In this document: positions 57,576 to 64,000 of the stretch, one piece after another | Layout of the letters: every line of letters starts with the position of its first letter | Position numbering within the stretch: position 1 is the first letter of the stretch | Assembly (NCBI RefSeq): GCF_001612665.1 | Contig: NZ_BDAX01000019.1 | Coordinates: 248,001-312,000, forward strand | Length of the DNA: 64,000 nt | Origin: Nocardia alba NBRC 108234 | GTDB taxonomy: Bacteria > Actinomycetota > Actinomycetes > Mycobacteriales > Mycobacteriaceae | Direction: 5' to 3' | Translations under genes and position numbers: made by a program | The notes under the pieces: model-generated | What the model saw: the letters and a program-made list of their open reading frames with translations, nothing else | Database searches by the model: none | What the model was told of the DNA's origin: nothing

Positions 57576-58574
57576 GTGACCGGCCCGAATCAACAACCAC
57601 CAGGCGGCGGCGTGCCGCCGTCGGACCCCACGGTCGCATGGTGGGAACGACCAGGTGAAGGCGCAGGTCAGAACCCCGCCCTAGCCGATCCGACGGTGCT
57701 GCGCGGCAATCTCGGCCCGCCCGGCCCGTACACCGCGCCGCCCACTCCCTATCAGAGCGGCGCGAACCCCCAGCCCTACACCGCGCCGCCGGGGCCGTAT
57801 CAGAGCGGCGCGCAGCCACAACCGTTCGCGCAGCAACAGCCGTTCCCGCAGCAGTACGCGCATCCGCAAGCAGGCGCGTATCAGGCACCGCAGCCGCAAT
57901 GGGGCGCACCGCCGCGGCCGCCCTCGTCGGGCAACAAGGCGGTGTGGTGGATCGTGGGCGGCGCGATCGTGGGCGTCGGCGCGCTCGTGATCGGGCTGAT
58001 CGCGTTCACGGCCAACAAGGTCGACGACAGCCCCTTCGGCACCGACCCGGACGCGTGGGCGGGTAGTTATGTCTTCAAGGACGGCAAGAATGCCTGTGAT
58101 CTGGTCGATCTCACCGTGCTGAACCAGTGGTCGTCCACTCGCGAGACGACCACCCACACCGAGCGTGGACCGTCGGAGTACATCGGCGGCGGTTCCTACG
58201 ACTGCGACGCCAAGAACCAGGAGCCGGGCCGCAACGCCAATGACGCCTCCTTGGGACTCGAGGTCGAGTTCAAGACCAAGAGCGAGACCGAGTCCGACTA
58301 CGCGCGCTGGAAGGGCTACGACACCAAGACCACCGGCAAGGACTACGACCACGGCCCGGTGACCGGCCTCGGCACCGAGGCGTACTACTCCAGCGAGCAG
58401 CACACCTACGGCTCCATCCCCAGCGACTACTCCGTGGTGGTGGCCGCACACGACAGCAACATCTCGGTGAAGGTGGAGATCGAGGTGTCGACGATGCGCA
58501 CCGTCGACAAAGCGGCCATGCGGACCGCCGCCGAGAACCAGGTCCGCAAGGTACTGGCCGCTCTGAAGAAGTAG
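57576..58574 (+). CDS. Single-pass membrane protein with Pro/Gln-rich N-terminus
   Basis: The 332-residue protein has a disordered cytoplasmic N-terminus (to about residue 120) with repeats such as PYTAPP and YQSGA. One membrane helix follows (AVWWIVGGAIVGVGALVIGLIAFTA), then an extracellular domain of about 180 residues with two Cys (KNACDLVD and SYDCDAKNQ) probably in a disulfide, and a closing helix (AAMRTAAENQVRKVLAALKK). The external part resembles the small ligand-binding or lipoprotein-like domains common in actinobacteria (DUF3558-like in style), but I cannot name a family. The GTG start follows GAGGGG. It precedes the tRNA-Ser gene. Confidence 0.75.
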   Translation: MTGPNQQPPGGGVPPSDPTVAWWERPGEGAGQNPALADPTVLRGNLGPPGPYTAPPTPYQSGANPQPYTAPPGPYQSGAQPQPFAQQQPFPQQYAHPQAGAYQAPQPQWGAPPRPPSSGNKAVWWIVGGAIVGVGALVIGLIAFTANKVDDSPFGTDPDAWAGSYVFKDGKNACDLVDLTVLNQWSSTRETTTHTERGPSEYIGGGSYDCDAKNQEPGRNANDASLGLEVEFKTKSETESDYARWKGYDTKTTGKDYDHGPVTGLGTEAYYSSEQHTYGSIPSDYSVVVAAHDSNISVKVEIEVSTMRTVDKAAMRTAAENQVRKVLAALKK

Positions 58575-58640
58575 CAGGTCAGAACCGGTCGCGCAGGCCG
58601 GTTTGGCATCGACCCCCCACCACCCGCTATGCTGCTCCAC

Positions 58641-58725
58641 GGAGGATTCGCCTAGTGGCCTATGGCGCTCGCCTGGAACGCGGGTTGGGTTAACGCCCTC
58701 AGGGGTTCAAATCCCCTATCCTCCG
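58641..58725 (+). tRNA. tRNA-Ser(GGA)
   Basis: The acceptor GGAGGAT pairs with ATCCTCC. The anticodon loop CTGGAAC gives GGA, reading TCC and TCT serine codons. A long variable arm follows, as expected for tRNA-Ser, and the T arm AGGGGTTCAAATCCCCT is intact. The 3' CCA is not encoded. Confidence 0.97.
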
Positions 58726-58731
58726 CAGCAG

Positions 58732-58772
58732 CAGGGCCCTGATCGGTTCGCCGGTCGGGGCCCTGTTCGTTT
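58732..58772 (+). terminator. Terminator after tRNA-Ser
   Basis: CAGGGCCC (58732-58739) pairs with GGGCCCTG (58758-58765), with inner CGG/CCG pairs around TTCG, followed by TTCGTTT. Confidence 0.8.
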
Positions 58773-58800
58773 AATCGGTGGATCTGTCGGTGGGCTTCCG

Positions 58801-58806
58801 TAGAGT
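58801..58806 (+). promoter_or_regulatory. -10 box upstream of the 24-codon ORF
   Basis: TAGAGT lies eight bases before the ATG at 58815. It is the only good -10 box between the tRNA-Ser terminator and the DUF5994 gene. Confidence 0.45.
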
Positions 58807-58814
58807 GAGCCCCG

Positions 58815-58889
58815 ATGGTGCGGGAGACCCCCACCACACCCCTATACCGTCGTCGCCGCCCCACACCGATGTGCGTGCCGACACGGTGA
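58815..58889 (+). CDS. Candidate short upstream ORF, 24 codons
   Basis: The ORF begins MVRETPTTPLYRRRR and ends CVPTR, with a run of four Arg codons. Its ATG is eight bases after a TAGAGT -10 box, so it would be the first ORF on the leaderless transcript of the DUF5994 gene, which starts about 100 bases later. It may be a regulatory leader or chance. Confidence 0.3.
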   Translation: MVRETPTTPLYRRRRPTPMCVPTR

Positions 58890-58990
58890 AGTGGGTACCC
58901 AGCCTTCGCGCCGGTCCGGAGTTCGGATCGCGCCGGTCGATGCCACGAGCGCGTCGATCGCAAAGAAATCAGAAAGTACAGAAGAACACA

Positions 58991-59419
58991 GTGAACACAT
59001 CACCTGAAACGAGCATCGGGCGCGACGCGTCCGCGCCGATCCGGCTGATGCTGCGTGACCGCACAGCCACCACCGGGCCGATAGACGGCGCCTGGTGGCC
59101 GCGAACCGACCAGCCGATGACCGAAATGCACCAGTTGGTGGCCGCGGTCGGAACGCGGATCGGCAAGTTGGCACGGCTCGGATTCGACTGGACCACCAGC
59201 GAATCCGACGACAGCACCGCCCGCACCGAACAGGCCGCGCGCATCATGCACGTGGTCGGCAGCAACGGCGCCGCGCTGGCGTTGCTTGTCATCCCCGCGG
59301 CCACCGAGGCAGCGGCCGCCCGTAGCCAGATGCGCTGGGCGGCAGGCAAACCGCGCATCCAGGACCCGGCGCCCGCCGACACGGCGGCCGACGGGCCACG
59401 CACCCTCGTGCAGATCTGA
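58991..59419 (+). CDS. DUF5994 family protein
   Basis: The 142-residue soluble protein begins with NTSPETSIGRDASAPIRLMLR and has the family core GPIDGAWWPRTDQPMTEMHQLV plus the hydrophobic segment NGAALALLVIPAATEAAAA. The family is actinobacterial and uncharacterised. The start is the GTG at 58991; upstream in-frame codons extend into the tRNA terminator region and are not expected to be translated. The upstream region carries a separate leaderless short ORF. It is convergent with the ThrE-like gene. Confidence 0.8.
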   Translation: MNTSPETSIGRDASAPIRLMLRDRTATTGPIDGAWWPRTDQPMTEMHQLVAAVGTRIGKLARLGFDWTTSESDDSTARTEQAARIMHVVGSNGAALALLVIPAATEAAAARSQMRWAAGKPRIQDPAPADTAADGPRTLVQI

Positions 59420-59434
59420 CCTCGCTGATCCAGT

Positions 59435-60886
59435 TCACCGGTCGCTGGTGAACGAGGGATCGAAGTCGCGCGGCGCACCGCGACGACTCAGCAACCGGTC
59501 GAACCATTCGCCCAGGATGACGCCCGCGGCCAGCGCGCAGCCGACACCGAACGCCCCGAGGATCTGCCCGAAACCGAGCAGCGTCTCGTCCTCCAACAGG
59601 GCATACAGCCCGCGATACACCTTCAGACCCGGCAGCAGCGGCGTGATCCCCGCCGCCGCGACGACCAAGGGCGGGGTGAGCGCGCGACGCGCCATCAGAC
59701 CACCGGCGAGACCGATCACGGTGGCCGCCAGCCCGGCGGACACCACCGGCCCGAAGCCGATATCCTGCGCGCCGAGGAAGGCCATGGTGCCACCCGCACC
59801 GCTGAGCCCGGCCGCGAACAGCGCCCGGCGCTCCGCGTAACAGGCCAACGCGAAGGCGATCGCCGCCACCGCACCGGCCGCGAGTTTGATCGCCAGATCG
59901 TCGGTGTCGCGGCCCGCGCTCGCCGCGATCTCGGGCACCGCGATCCCCATCATCGTGGAAATTCGCAGGGTCAGACCGATGCCCGCGACGATGCCGCCGG
60001 TCATCATCACCACTTCGAGCATGCGGGCGGCGGCCGTGATCGGCGCGCCGGTGATGGCGTCCTGTACCGAACCCACCAACTGCTGACCGGACAGCAGCAC
60101 CGTGATGCCCGCCGCGACGATCAGCGCCGCGTCGGAGCGCCAGTGATCACTCACCGAGGCGAGCGCGATGGCGGGGATGGTGGCGATGACACCACCGACC
60201 ATGTGCTGGAAGAACATCGGTAAACCGAGCTGATGCAGGAACCGGTTCACTACATCGATCACCGCGGTCGTCGCGAAACTGATCGCGGCGAGCACGAATC
60301 CACCACCGAGCAGCACCGCGATCGCCGCCGCGAGCAACGACCAGCCCGCCGTCGACACCCAGCGGGGGTACGGGTGCCGCGAGGAGATCAGTTCGTCGAG
60401 GGCGGCGTGCGCCTGGTCGACGGGGACGATCTGGCTGCGGATGCGCCGCGTCAGCCGGTCGACCGCGGCCAACCGCGTGAAATCGAGCGAGCGGTACTTC
60501 ACGACGCGCATATCACTGGCGGGCGGCAGGCTGGGACCGCGGTCGGCCCAGATACGGATCGCGTCGAAGGTGACATCGATATCGCAGCTGTTCAGGCCGT
60601 AGGTCGAGGCGATGAACCGGACCTGCGCGGAGGTGTCACCGACACCGGTGCCCGCGGAGAGCACGACCTCGCCCACCCGGACCGCGAGGTCGAGTACCTG
60701 CGACACCTCGGCGTCGTCGGCGAGGTCGATCGGTTGCAGGGGCGTGGGTGCGGCGACGATGTTGTCGGCGGTGGCCCGCTGTGACGGAAGGACGAACGGC
60801 CTGCGCAACCGCCACCATCGCTGACGCAGACCCGGACGTTCGAGAATGGTGGCGCCGTCGCCCTCCGCCAAGGGATCCACACTCAT
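59435..60886 (-). CDS. Threonine/serine exporter family protein (ThrE-like)
   Basis: The 483-residue membrane protein has a cytoplasmic N-terminal ThrE domain (VGEVVLSAGTGVGDTSAQVRFIASTYGL, DMRVVKYRSLDFTRLAAVDRLTRRI) followed by about ten membrane helices in two ThrE-type halves (QHMVGGVIATIPAIAL; LVVAAAGITPLLPGLKVYRGLYALL). Corynebacterium ThrE exports threonine and serine. The ATG at 60886 lies exactly six bases after a TACCGT -10 box (60893-60898), which favours this start over the long upstream frame to 61045. Confidence 0.9.
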   Translation of the reverse strand: MSVDPLAEGDGATILERPGLRQRWWRLRRPFVLPSQRATADNIVAAPTPLQPIDLADDAEVSQVLDLAVRVGEVVLSAGTGVGDTSAQVRFIASTYGLNSCDIDVTFDAIRIWADRGPSLPPASDMRVVKYRSLDFTRLAAVDRLTRRIRSQIVPVDQAHAALDELISSRHPYPRWVSTAGWSLLAAAIAVLLGGGFVLAAISFATTAVIDVVNRFLHQLGLPMFFQHMVGGVIATIPAIALASVSDHWRSDAALIVAAGITVLLSGQQLVGSVQDAITGAPITAAARMLEVVMMTGGIVAGIGLTLRISTMMGIAVPEIAASAGRDTDDLAIKLAAGAVAAIAFALACYAERRALFAAGLSGAGGTMAFLGAQDIGFGPVVSAGLAATVIGLAGGLMARRALTPPLVVAAAGITPLLPGLKVYRGLYALLEDETLLGFGQILGAFGVGCALAAGVILGEWFDRLLSRRGAPRDFDPSFTSDR

Positions 60887-60975
60887 ACCTCGACGGTAAC
60901 GGCGATCGCGAGACCTTCGGCGTCTCGCAATCAGTTCGTCAACGTGTCGGGTCTGGACGAGGACGGCGCGTGAGG

Positions 60976-61107
60976 TCAGACGTCGTCGATCAATCCGGTG
61001 CTGTAGGCGGTCGCCGCCAGGTGCTGTAGGCAGCGCGGGCCGCATCCATTGTGTTGAGTCAGCACGAAACGGGCCTGCTGGAGCGAAGAAATGGGAGAAT
61101 CGGCCAC
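60976..61107 (-). CDS. Small hypothetical protein, 43 aa
   Basis: This short GTG-started ORF reads VADSPISSLQQARFVLTQHN, then a two-cysteine segment GCGPRCLQHL, ending AATAYSTGLIDDV. The composition (balanced charge, Cys pair, helical segment) is more protein-like than the shadow frames around it. It lacks a strong ribosome binding site. It is not assigned to any family. Confidence 0.4.
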   Translation of the reverse strand: MADSPISSLQQARFVLTQHNGCGPRCLQHLAATAYSTGLIDDV

Positions 61108-61236
61108 ACAGTCGGCATGGACGGCACGCCAGTGGTCTTCATGACGGAGGGTGGCGGCGCGCGACAGCTGCGGGCCCGGTGCGCAAGTGTCCAGCAGGGT
61201 GTGACGGGAGGGGCAGGCAATGGAGGCGATGACTGT

Positions 61237-61881
61237 ATGAACACCGGGACCGGGAAGGTGATCCAGGAGCGGCGCAGACTGCTCGGGCTCTCGCAGCCCG
61301 CGCTGGCCACCGCGATCGGGGTGAGCTCGCGCCAGATCACCAGGTACGAGTCCGAAGAGCAGTCGCCGACACTGCCGGTCGCTGTCAGGTTGGCCAATGC
61401 CCTGCAGGTCTCGCTGGCGGAGCTGGCCGGCATCGTGGACAACCGCGTCGACCTGGCGGGCGACTGGTGGGCAGCCTGGCAGAAACCGGCGAACCACGCG
61501 GACGAGGTCGAGGTAGCGGCGGTGACCATCCGGCACGAGGGCGACCATCTGATGCTCGACTCGACCGCCGAACCACCCGAGCCCGCGGCCGATCCGGTCG
61601 ACCGGGTCCGTGGCGAGATGCGGGTGTGGGAAGGCGAGGCGCTCACCGGTTGGGTACGCGGCATGGATATCGCCTACCCGGTCGGCACCATCTACTACGC
61701 GCTGCATCCCCAGGGTGCTCACGCGGTCGGCTCGTGGACGACGAAATCGGGCCCCGATGGTCTGGTGCGCGGCTGGAGCGTCCTGGCGCGGGAGAAATCC
61801 GACGCGGAGAAGCTGCTGGCGGAAATGCTGCGCACCGACGGCAATGTCGAGTCGTGGCCGAGTACCTCGCGCTCGGCCTGA
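61237..61881 (+). CDS. XRE-family regulator with C-terminal sensor-like domain
   Basis: The 214-residue protein has an N-terminal helix-turn-helix (VIQERRRLLGLSQPALATAIGVSSRQITRYESEEQSPTLP) and a 120-residue C-terminal region (DWWAAWQKPANHADEVEVAAVTIRHEGDHLMLDST, YPVGTIYYALHPQG, GLVRGWSVLAREK) resembling an effector domain of unknown ligand. The ATG at 61237 has GGAGG ten bases upstream; a longer open frame to 61051 lacks a site. Its last 160 bp overlap a convergent small membrane protein gene. Confidence 0.85.
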   Translation: MNTGTGKVIQERRRLLGLSQPALATAIGVSSRQITRYESEEQSPTLPVAVRLANALQVSLAELAGIVDNRVDLAGDWWAAWQKPANHADEVEVAAVTIRHEGDHLMLDSTAEPPEPAADPVDRVRGEMRVWEGEALTGWVRGMDIAYPVGTIYYALHPQGAHAVGSWTTKSGPDGLVRGWSVLAREKSDAEKLLAEMLRTDGNVESWPSTSRSA

Positions 61882-62003
61882 AGCCGTCGCCTGATCTCGG
61901 CGACGCTCGGGCGCCCGCGTTCGGCGGGCGGGGTGAGTAGTAGGTAGCGGCTCAGCGCCCCGAACACCAACAGCCCCACGGCAATCCACAGATAGATCTC
62001 CAT
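61719..62003 (-). CDS. Small membrane protein, 94 aa
   Basis: The protein begins with a single membrane helix (MEIYLWIAVGLLVFGALSRYLLL), then a short Arg/Glu-rich cytoplasmic segment (SVAEIRRRLQAEREVLG) and a low-complexity Ser/Arg tail. GAGGGG lies six bases before the ATG, supporting translation. The tail overlaps the 3' end of the XRE gene on the other strand by 163 bp, so the real functional part is probably the first half. Function unknown. Confidence 0.55.
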   Translation of the reverse strand: MEIYLWIAVGLLVFGALSRYLLLTPPAERGRPSVAEIRRRLQAEREVLGHDSTLPSVRSISASSFSASDFSRARTLQPRTRPSGPDFVVHEPTA

Positions 62004-62111
62004 CGGTTCCCCTCCGAACGAGTCAGTGCTTGCACGTGTGGCGCGGTATGGTCATCGCTGAGCCGCCGACAAAAGTATGGTCGCTGCCAAGACCTTTTGG
62101 ACAGCAAAAAG

Positions 62112-62141
62112 CGTCTACAAACGTCTACAGTTCTCTACGAT
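62112..62141 (+). promoter_or_regulatory. Promoter and direct-repeat operator of the 62148 XRE gene
   Basis: CGTCTACA occurs at 62112-62119 and 62122-62129, one helical turn apart, with a related CTCTACGA following. The last contains the TACGAT -10 box (62136-62141), six bases before the ATG. The repeats overlap the expected -35 region, fitting an autorepressor site. Confidence 0.55.
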
Positions 62142-62147
62142 GAGCCC

Positions 62148-62621
62148 ATGTCCAGTCGGGGCGAGCAGGGGAACGGCGTCGTCGGAGCTCGGTTGCGGCG
62201 ATTGCGGGAAGAGTCGGGATTGTCGCTGGCGGCGCTGGCCGCGCGCGTTCCGTACAGCAGGGCCGCGCTCGGCCACTACGAAACCGGCGCGCGAGCAGCG
62301 TCTTTCGAAGTGATCGGTTGGTACGAGCGAGTTCACGCGCAATCGACACCCGTGCTGCCCGGCTCTCGTCGACGTGATCCGCGAGCCGCCGATGCCGCAC
62401 TCGCGACGGCGATCGCCGCGGCGCATCGAACGGGCCCGCTCATCGAGATCGGGCGACCACACCAGGGAGACAGCGGAACCGGATATTTCTGCCCGTTCCG
62501 GATCGACGGTGTGATCGAGGGCCGGGCCGCGGGAACCGATCCCGCGACAGCCTTGCACTCGGCCCTGCGCGCGGTGGGCGCGGAGCTGAAGCGCGCGGGA
62601 AACAACGTCGGACCCAGCTGA
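62148..62621 (+). CDS. XRE-family transcriptional regulator
   Basis: The 157-residue protein has an N-terminal helix-turn-helix (GARLRRLREESGLSLAALAARVPYSRAALGHYETGAR) and a C-terminal region (GYFCPFRIDGVIEGRAAGTDPATALHSALRAV) with no recognised ligand motif. The ATG at 62148 is six bases after TACGAT, so the mRNA is leaderless, and direct repeats upstream suggest autoregulation. It stands between a small membrane protein gene and the convergent WS/DGAT gene. Confidence 0.85.
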   Translation: MSSRGEQGNGVVGARLRRLREESGLSLAALAARVPYSRAALGHYETGARAASFEVIGWYERVHAQSTPVLPGSRRRDPRAADAALATAIAAAHRTGPLIEIGRPHQGDSGTGYFCPFRIDGVIEGRAAGTDPATALHSALRAVGAELKRAGNNVGPS

Positions 62622-62644
62622 AACCTGTTCCGGACGTGCGTGTC

Positions 62645-64000
62645 TCAGCGATGCGCGGTGACGACCGCGTCGAGAGCCGCGGTGAGCAATTCCAGGTAGC
62701 GGTCCGGATCGGGCATCACCCGCGCGTCGGCGTGCACGGACAGCGTGATCGTCGCGCCGATCCCGTGCACGCCATGGGTCAGGTGCATGACGGTACCGAG
62801 GGCCGGAAAACCCCCGGTGAACAGGACCGGGGCGCCCGCGAAGGCTAGATCGGCCGGGCCTCGATAGACGCTGGAGACGACGGTATTGCCGTCGAGCGTC
62901 ACCGGAACATTGTCCAGGTCGGCCCGTTCGACATCGCGCACCGCCAGGATCGCGGGAACCACCTCACCGACTCGATCCTGTACGCCCAGCAGCGGATTCG
63001 TGGCTCGTTCACGGCGGTCGGCGAGTTCGGCGGCGATGAGATTCGCGCGCAGGCGCAGGTCGGGTTCGTCGATGTGCAGGTCGATCGACAGTCCGCGGTA
63101 GTTGTTGCGGGCCGCGCTCGGCGCGGGAAGTGCCATCGGCAGCGCCGTTCCCAGCCGCTCCGGTCGCTCGCCCCGCTCGGTGAGATAGTCGACCAGCGCG
63201 CGCGAGATCGCCGTCAGTGCGGTAACAGTGACGGTTCTGCCCGGGGTACGGAGGTGGTCCGCATCGACAACGAGCATTCGCACGGTATGGCCGCCGACCG
63301 CGGCGGCCGGATTCAACGCACAGGGGGCGAAACCGGTTGCGGCCGCGGGCACCTCACCGGCGGCCGTGCGATCCGCCAATTCCCGCTGCGCCCGGTACGC
63401 GGCACGCCCGCGCCACACTGTCGCCGCGAGCTGCCCGGGAAAACGCAGCACGCCAAGTACTCTCGGATCTACCCGCTGAGCAATCCATCCACAGGGTTGT
63501 CCACAGGATTCCACCGGCTGTGCGGTAGTTTGCCCAGCTCCGACCGGGTGATATCCCGAGTTATCCACAGGTGCATCAGATGTGCTGTGAACAACTGATT
63601 CATCCACAGCCATCCCGAAGAGCCCGCGCGCGATGGCGGCGGCTCGAGTGCCATCGGCGAGCGCGTGCGAAAGTTGCAGCACCACGACCACCACGGGCGC
63701 CGCCGATCGCGGCGACGAGTGAACCGACCGGAAAACATGGACGCGCCACGGATATTCGGTCGCGACGACACCGGTTCCCAGGAGTTCGCCCAGATCCACG
63801 AGCAGGGCATGCCACGACAGACCCTCCGGCCGGTGGTGTACGAATTGCTGGGACGTGAATTCGGCCGGAACCCAACGTGGGTAACCGAGATCGCCCGGTA
63901 TCTCCTGTAACCGAATCCGCAGATCCGGAATGCGCGCCGCGCGCGCCGCGATGAAAGCGCGGAGTTCGTCAGTGGTGGAATCGGTTTCGGCGAAAGAGTA
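62645..64000 (-). CDS. WS/DGAT-type acyltransferase (partial)
   Basis: The gene enters from the right edge; 451 residues are visible and the N-terminus is missing. The condensation-like acyltransferase motif HHxxxDG reads SHALADG here: the second, catalytic His is kept and the first is Ser. The C-terminal WS/DGAT domain is clear (MLVVDADHLRTPGRTVTVTALTAISRALVDYL, PMALPAPSAARNNYRG, VMHLTHGVHGIGATITLSVHAD). These enzymes transfer acyl groups from acyl-CoA to long-chain alcohols or diacylglycerol, making wax esters or triacylglycerol for storage or export at the membrane. A linker after the active site (GQTTAQPVESCGQPCGWIAQ) is encoded by DNA containing a dense DnaA-box cluster. Confidence 0.82.
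   Translation of the reverse strand, partial: YSFAETDSTTDELRAFIAARAARIPDLRIRLQEIPGDLGYPRWVPAEFTSQQFVHHRPEGLSWHALLVDLGELLGTGVVATEYPWRVHVFRSVHSSPRSAAPVVVVVLQLSHALADGTRAAAIARGLFGMAVDESVVHSTSDAPVDNSGYHPVGAGQTTAQPVESCGQPCGWIAQRVDPRVLGVLRFPGQLAATVWRGRAAYRAQRELADRTAAGEVPAAATGFAPCALNPAAAVGGHTVRMLVVDADHLRTPGRTVTVTALTAISRALVDYLTERGERPERLGTALPMALPAPSAARNNYRGLSIDLHIDEPDLRLRANLIAAELADRRERATNPLLGVQDRVGEVVPAILAVRDVERADLDNVPVTLDGNTVVSSVYRGPADLAFAGAPVLFTGGFPALGTVMHLTHGVHGIGATITLSVHADARVMPDPDRYLELLTAALDAVVTAHR
63485..63608. promoter_or_regulatory. Cluster of five DnaA-box-like sites in the WS/DGAT gene
   Basis: The plus strand contains CCATCCACA (63485-63493), TTGTCCACA (63497-63505), TTATCCACA (63561-63569, perfect consensus), TCATCCACA (63600-63608), and on the minus strand TTGTTCACA (63586-63594). 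Five such 9-mers in 124 bp are unlikely by chance in high-GC DNA, so a DnaA-binding or DnaA-titrating role is plausible. They fall in the variable linker of the encoded protein. No AT-rich unwinding region or dnaA/dnaN genes are near, so this is not the replication origin. Confidence 0.55.

Noticed and set aside
63470..63620. The DnaA-box cluster as the chromosomal origin
   Set aside because: dnaA, dnaN, rpmH and an AT-rich unwinding region are all absent, and the cluster is inside a coding gene.
1..64000. CRISPR array, prophage, insertion sequence or integrated element
   Set aside because: I saw no regularly spaced direct repeats with unique spacers, no transposase, integrase or phage structural genes, and no tRNA-end duplication beside tRNA-Ser. 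The 43-bp repeat at 51.2 kb has no spacers.

Overview
The window is high-GC actinobacterial chromosome, most likely from Nocardia or a close relative in the Mycobacteriales. The backbone genes leuA, murT-gatD, recR-ybaB, dnaX, the 4.5S RNA gene, tRNA-Ser(GGA) and the Rv3722c-type aminotransferase occur in roughly the order known from the Mycobacterium tuberculosis Rv3710-Rv3722c region. Two further modules are typical of mycolate-containing actinobacteria: a tmsAB-type pair for 10-methyl branched fatty acids, and a PknK-type kinase. GTG starts are common. Many genes have a TANNNT -10 box only 6-8 nt before the start codon, which points to leaderless mRNAs. No phage, transposase, integrase, CRISPR array or rRNA operon was seen.

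Layout. 1-6 kb: a cut-off cholesterol-oxidase-like gene, a TSUP transporter, a leucine leader peptide with a pseudoknot, leuA with an intrinsic terminator, and a Pro/Gln-rich ParA/MinD-like ATPase. 6-15.6 kb: a divergent LysR/EamA pair, a Tat-exported flavoprotein, murT-gatD (amidation of the peptidoglycan stem peptide), a taurine/nitrate-type ABC importer and a BASS transporter. 15.7-25.2 kb: a four-gene operon on the minus strand (DUF2126/transglutaminase protein, circularly permuted ATP-grasp plus alpha-E protein, second transglutaminase, zinc metallopeptidase). Its content matches Rv2566-Rv2569c, a predicted but biochemically undefined peptide ligation and hydrolysis system. 25.4-32.6 kb: a hypothetical gene, ybaB-recR, a secreted protein, MerR plus VOC genes, an SRPBCC protein and tmsAB. 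32.7-44.5 kb: pknK, a phytase-like esterase, a cupin, fadA-fadB and a very long dnaX. 44.6-53.9 kb: an AT-rich gap with a CRP-like site, an orphan gene, an ammonium transporter, two tandem YpfJ-like zinc peptidases, a DUF2207 protein, and a ROK regulator behind a cysteine-ending leaderless small ORF and a terminator. 54-64 kb: a HhH-GPD repair protein, a methyltransferase, an aminotransferase, ffs, tRNA-Ser, a DUF5994 protein, a ThrE-like exporter, two XRE regulators and a cut-off WS/DGAT acyltransferase.

The most unusual signals are in non-coding or very short coding DNA. (1) A 35-codon leaderless ORF ending TRELCRSCSCS, followed by a terminator, sits just before the ROK regulator gene and resembles cysteine-responsive attenuators. 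(2) A leader peptide with three consecutive Leu codons and an H-type pseudoknot precedes leuA. (3) A family of four large palindromic elements lies near 21.0, 27.1, 32.6 and 51.5 kb; two sit immediately upstream of ribosome binding sites and two between convergent genes. (4) Five DnaA-box-like 9-mers are packed into 124 bp inside the WS/DGAT gene. The ATP-grasp/transglutaminase operon is the best candidate for a protein system whose chemistry remains undefined.
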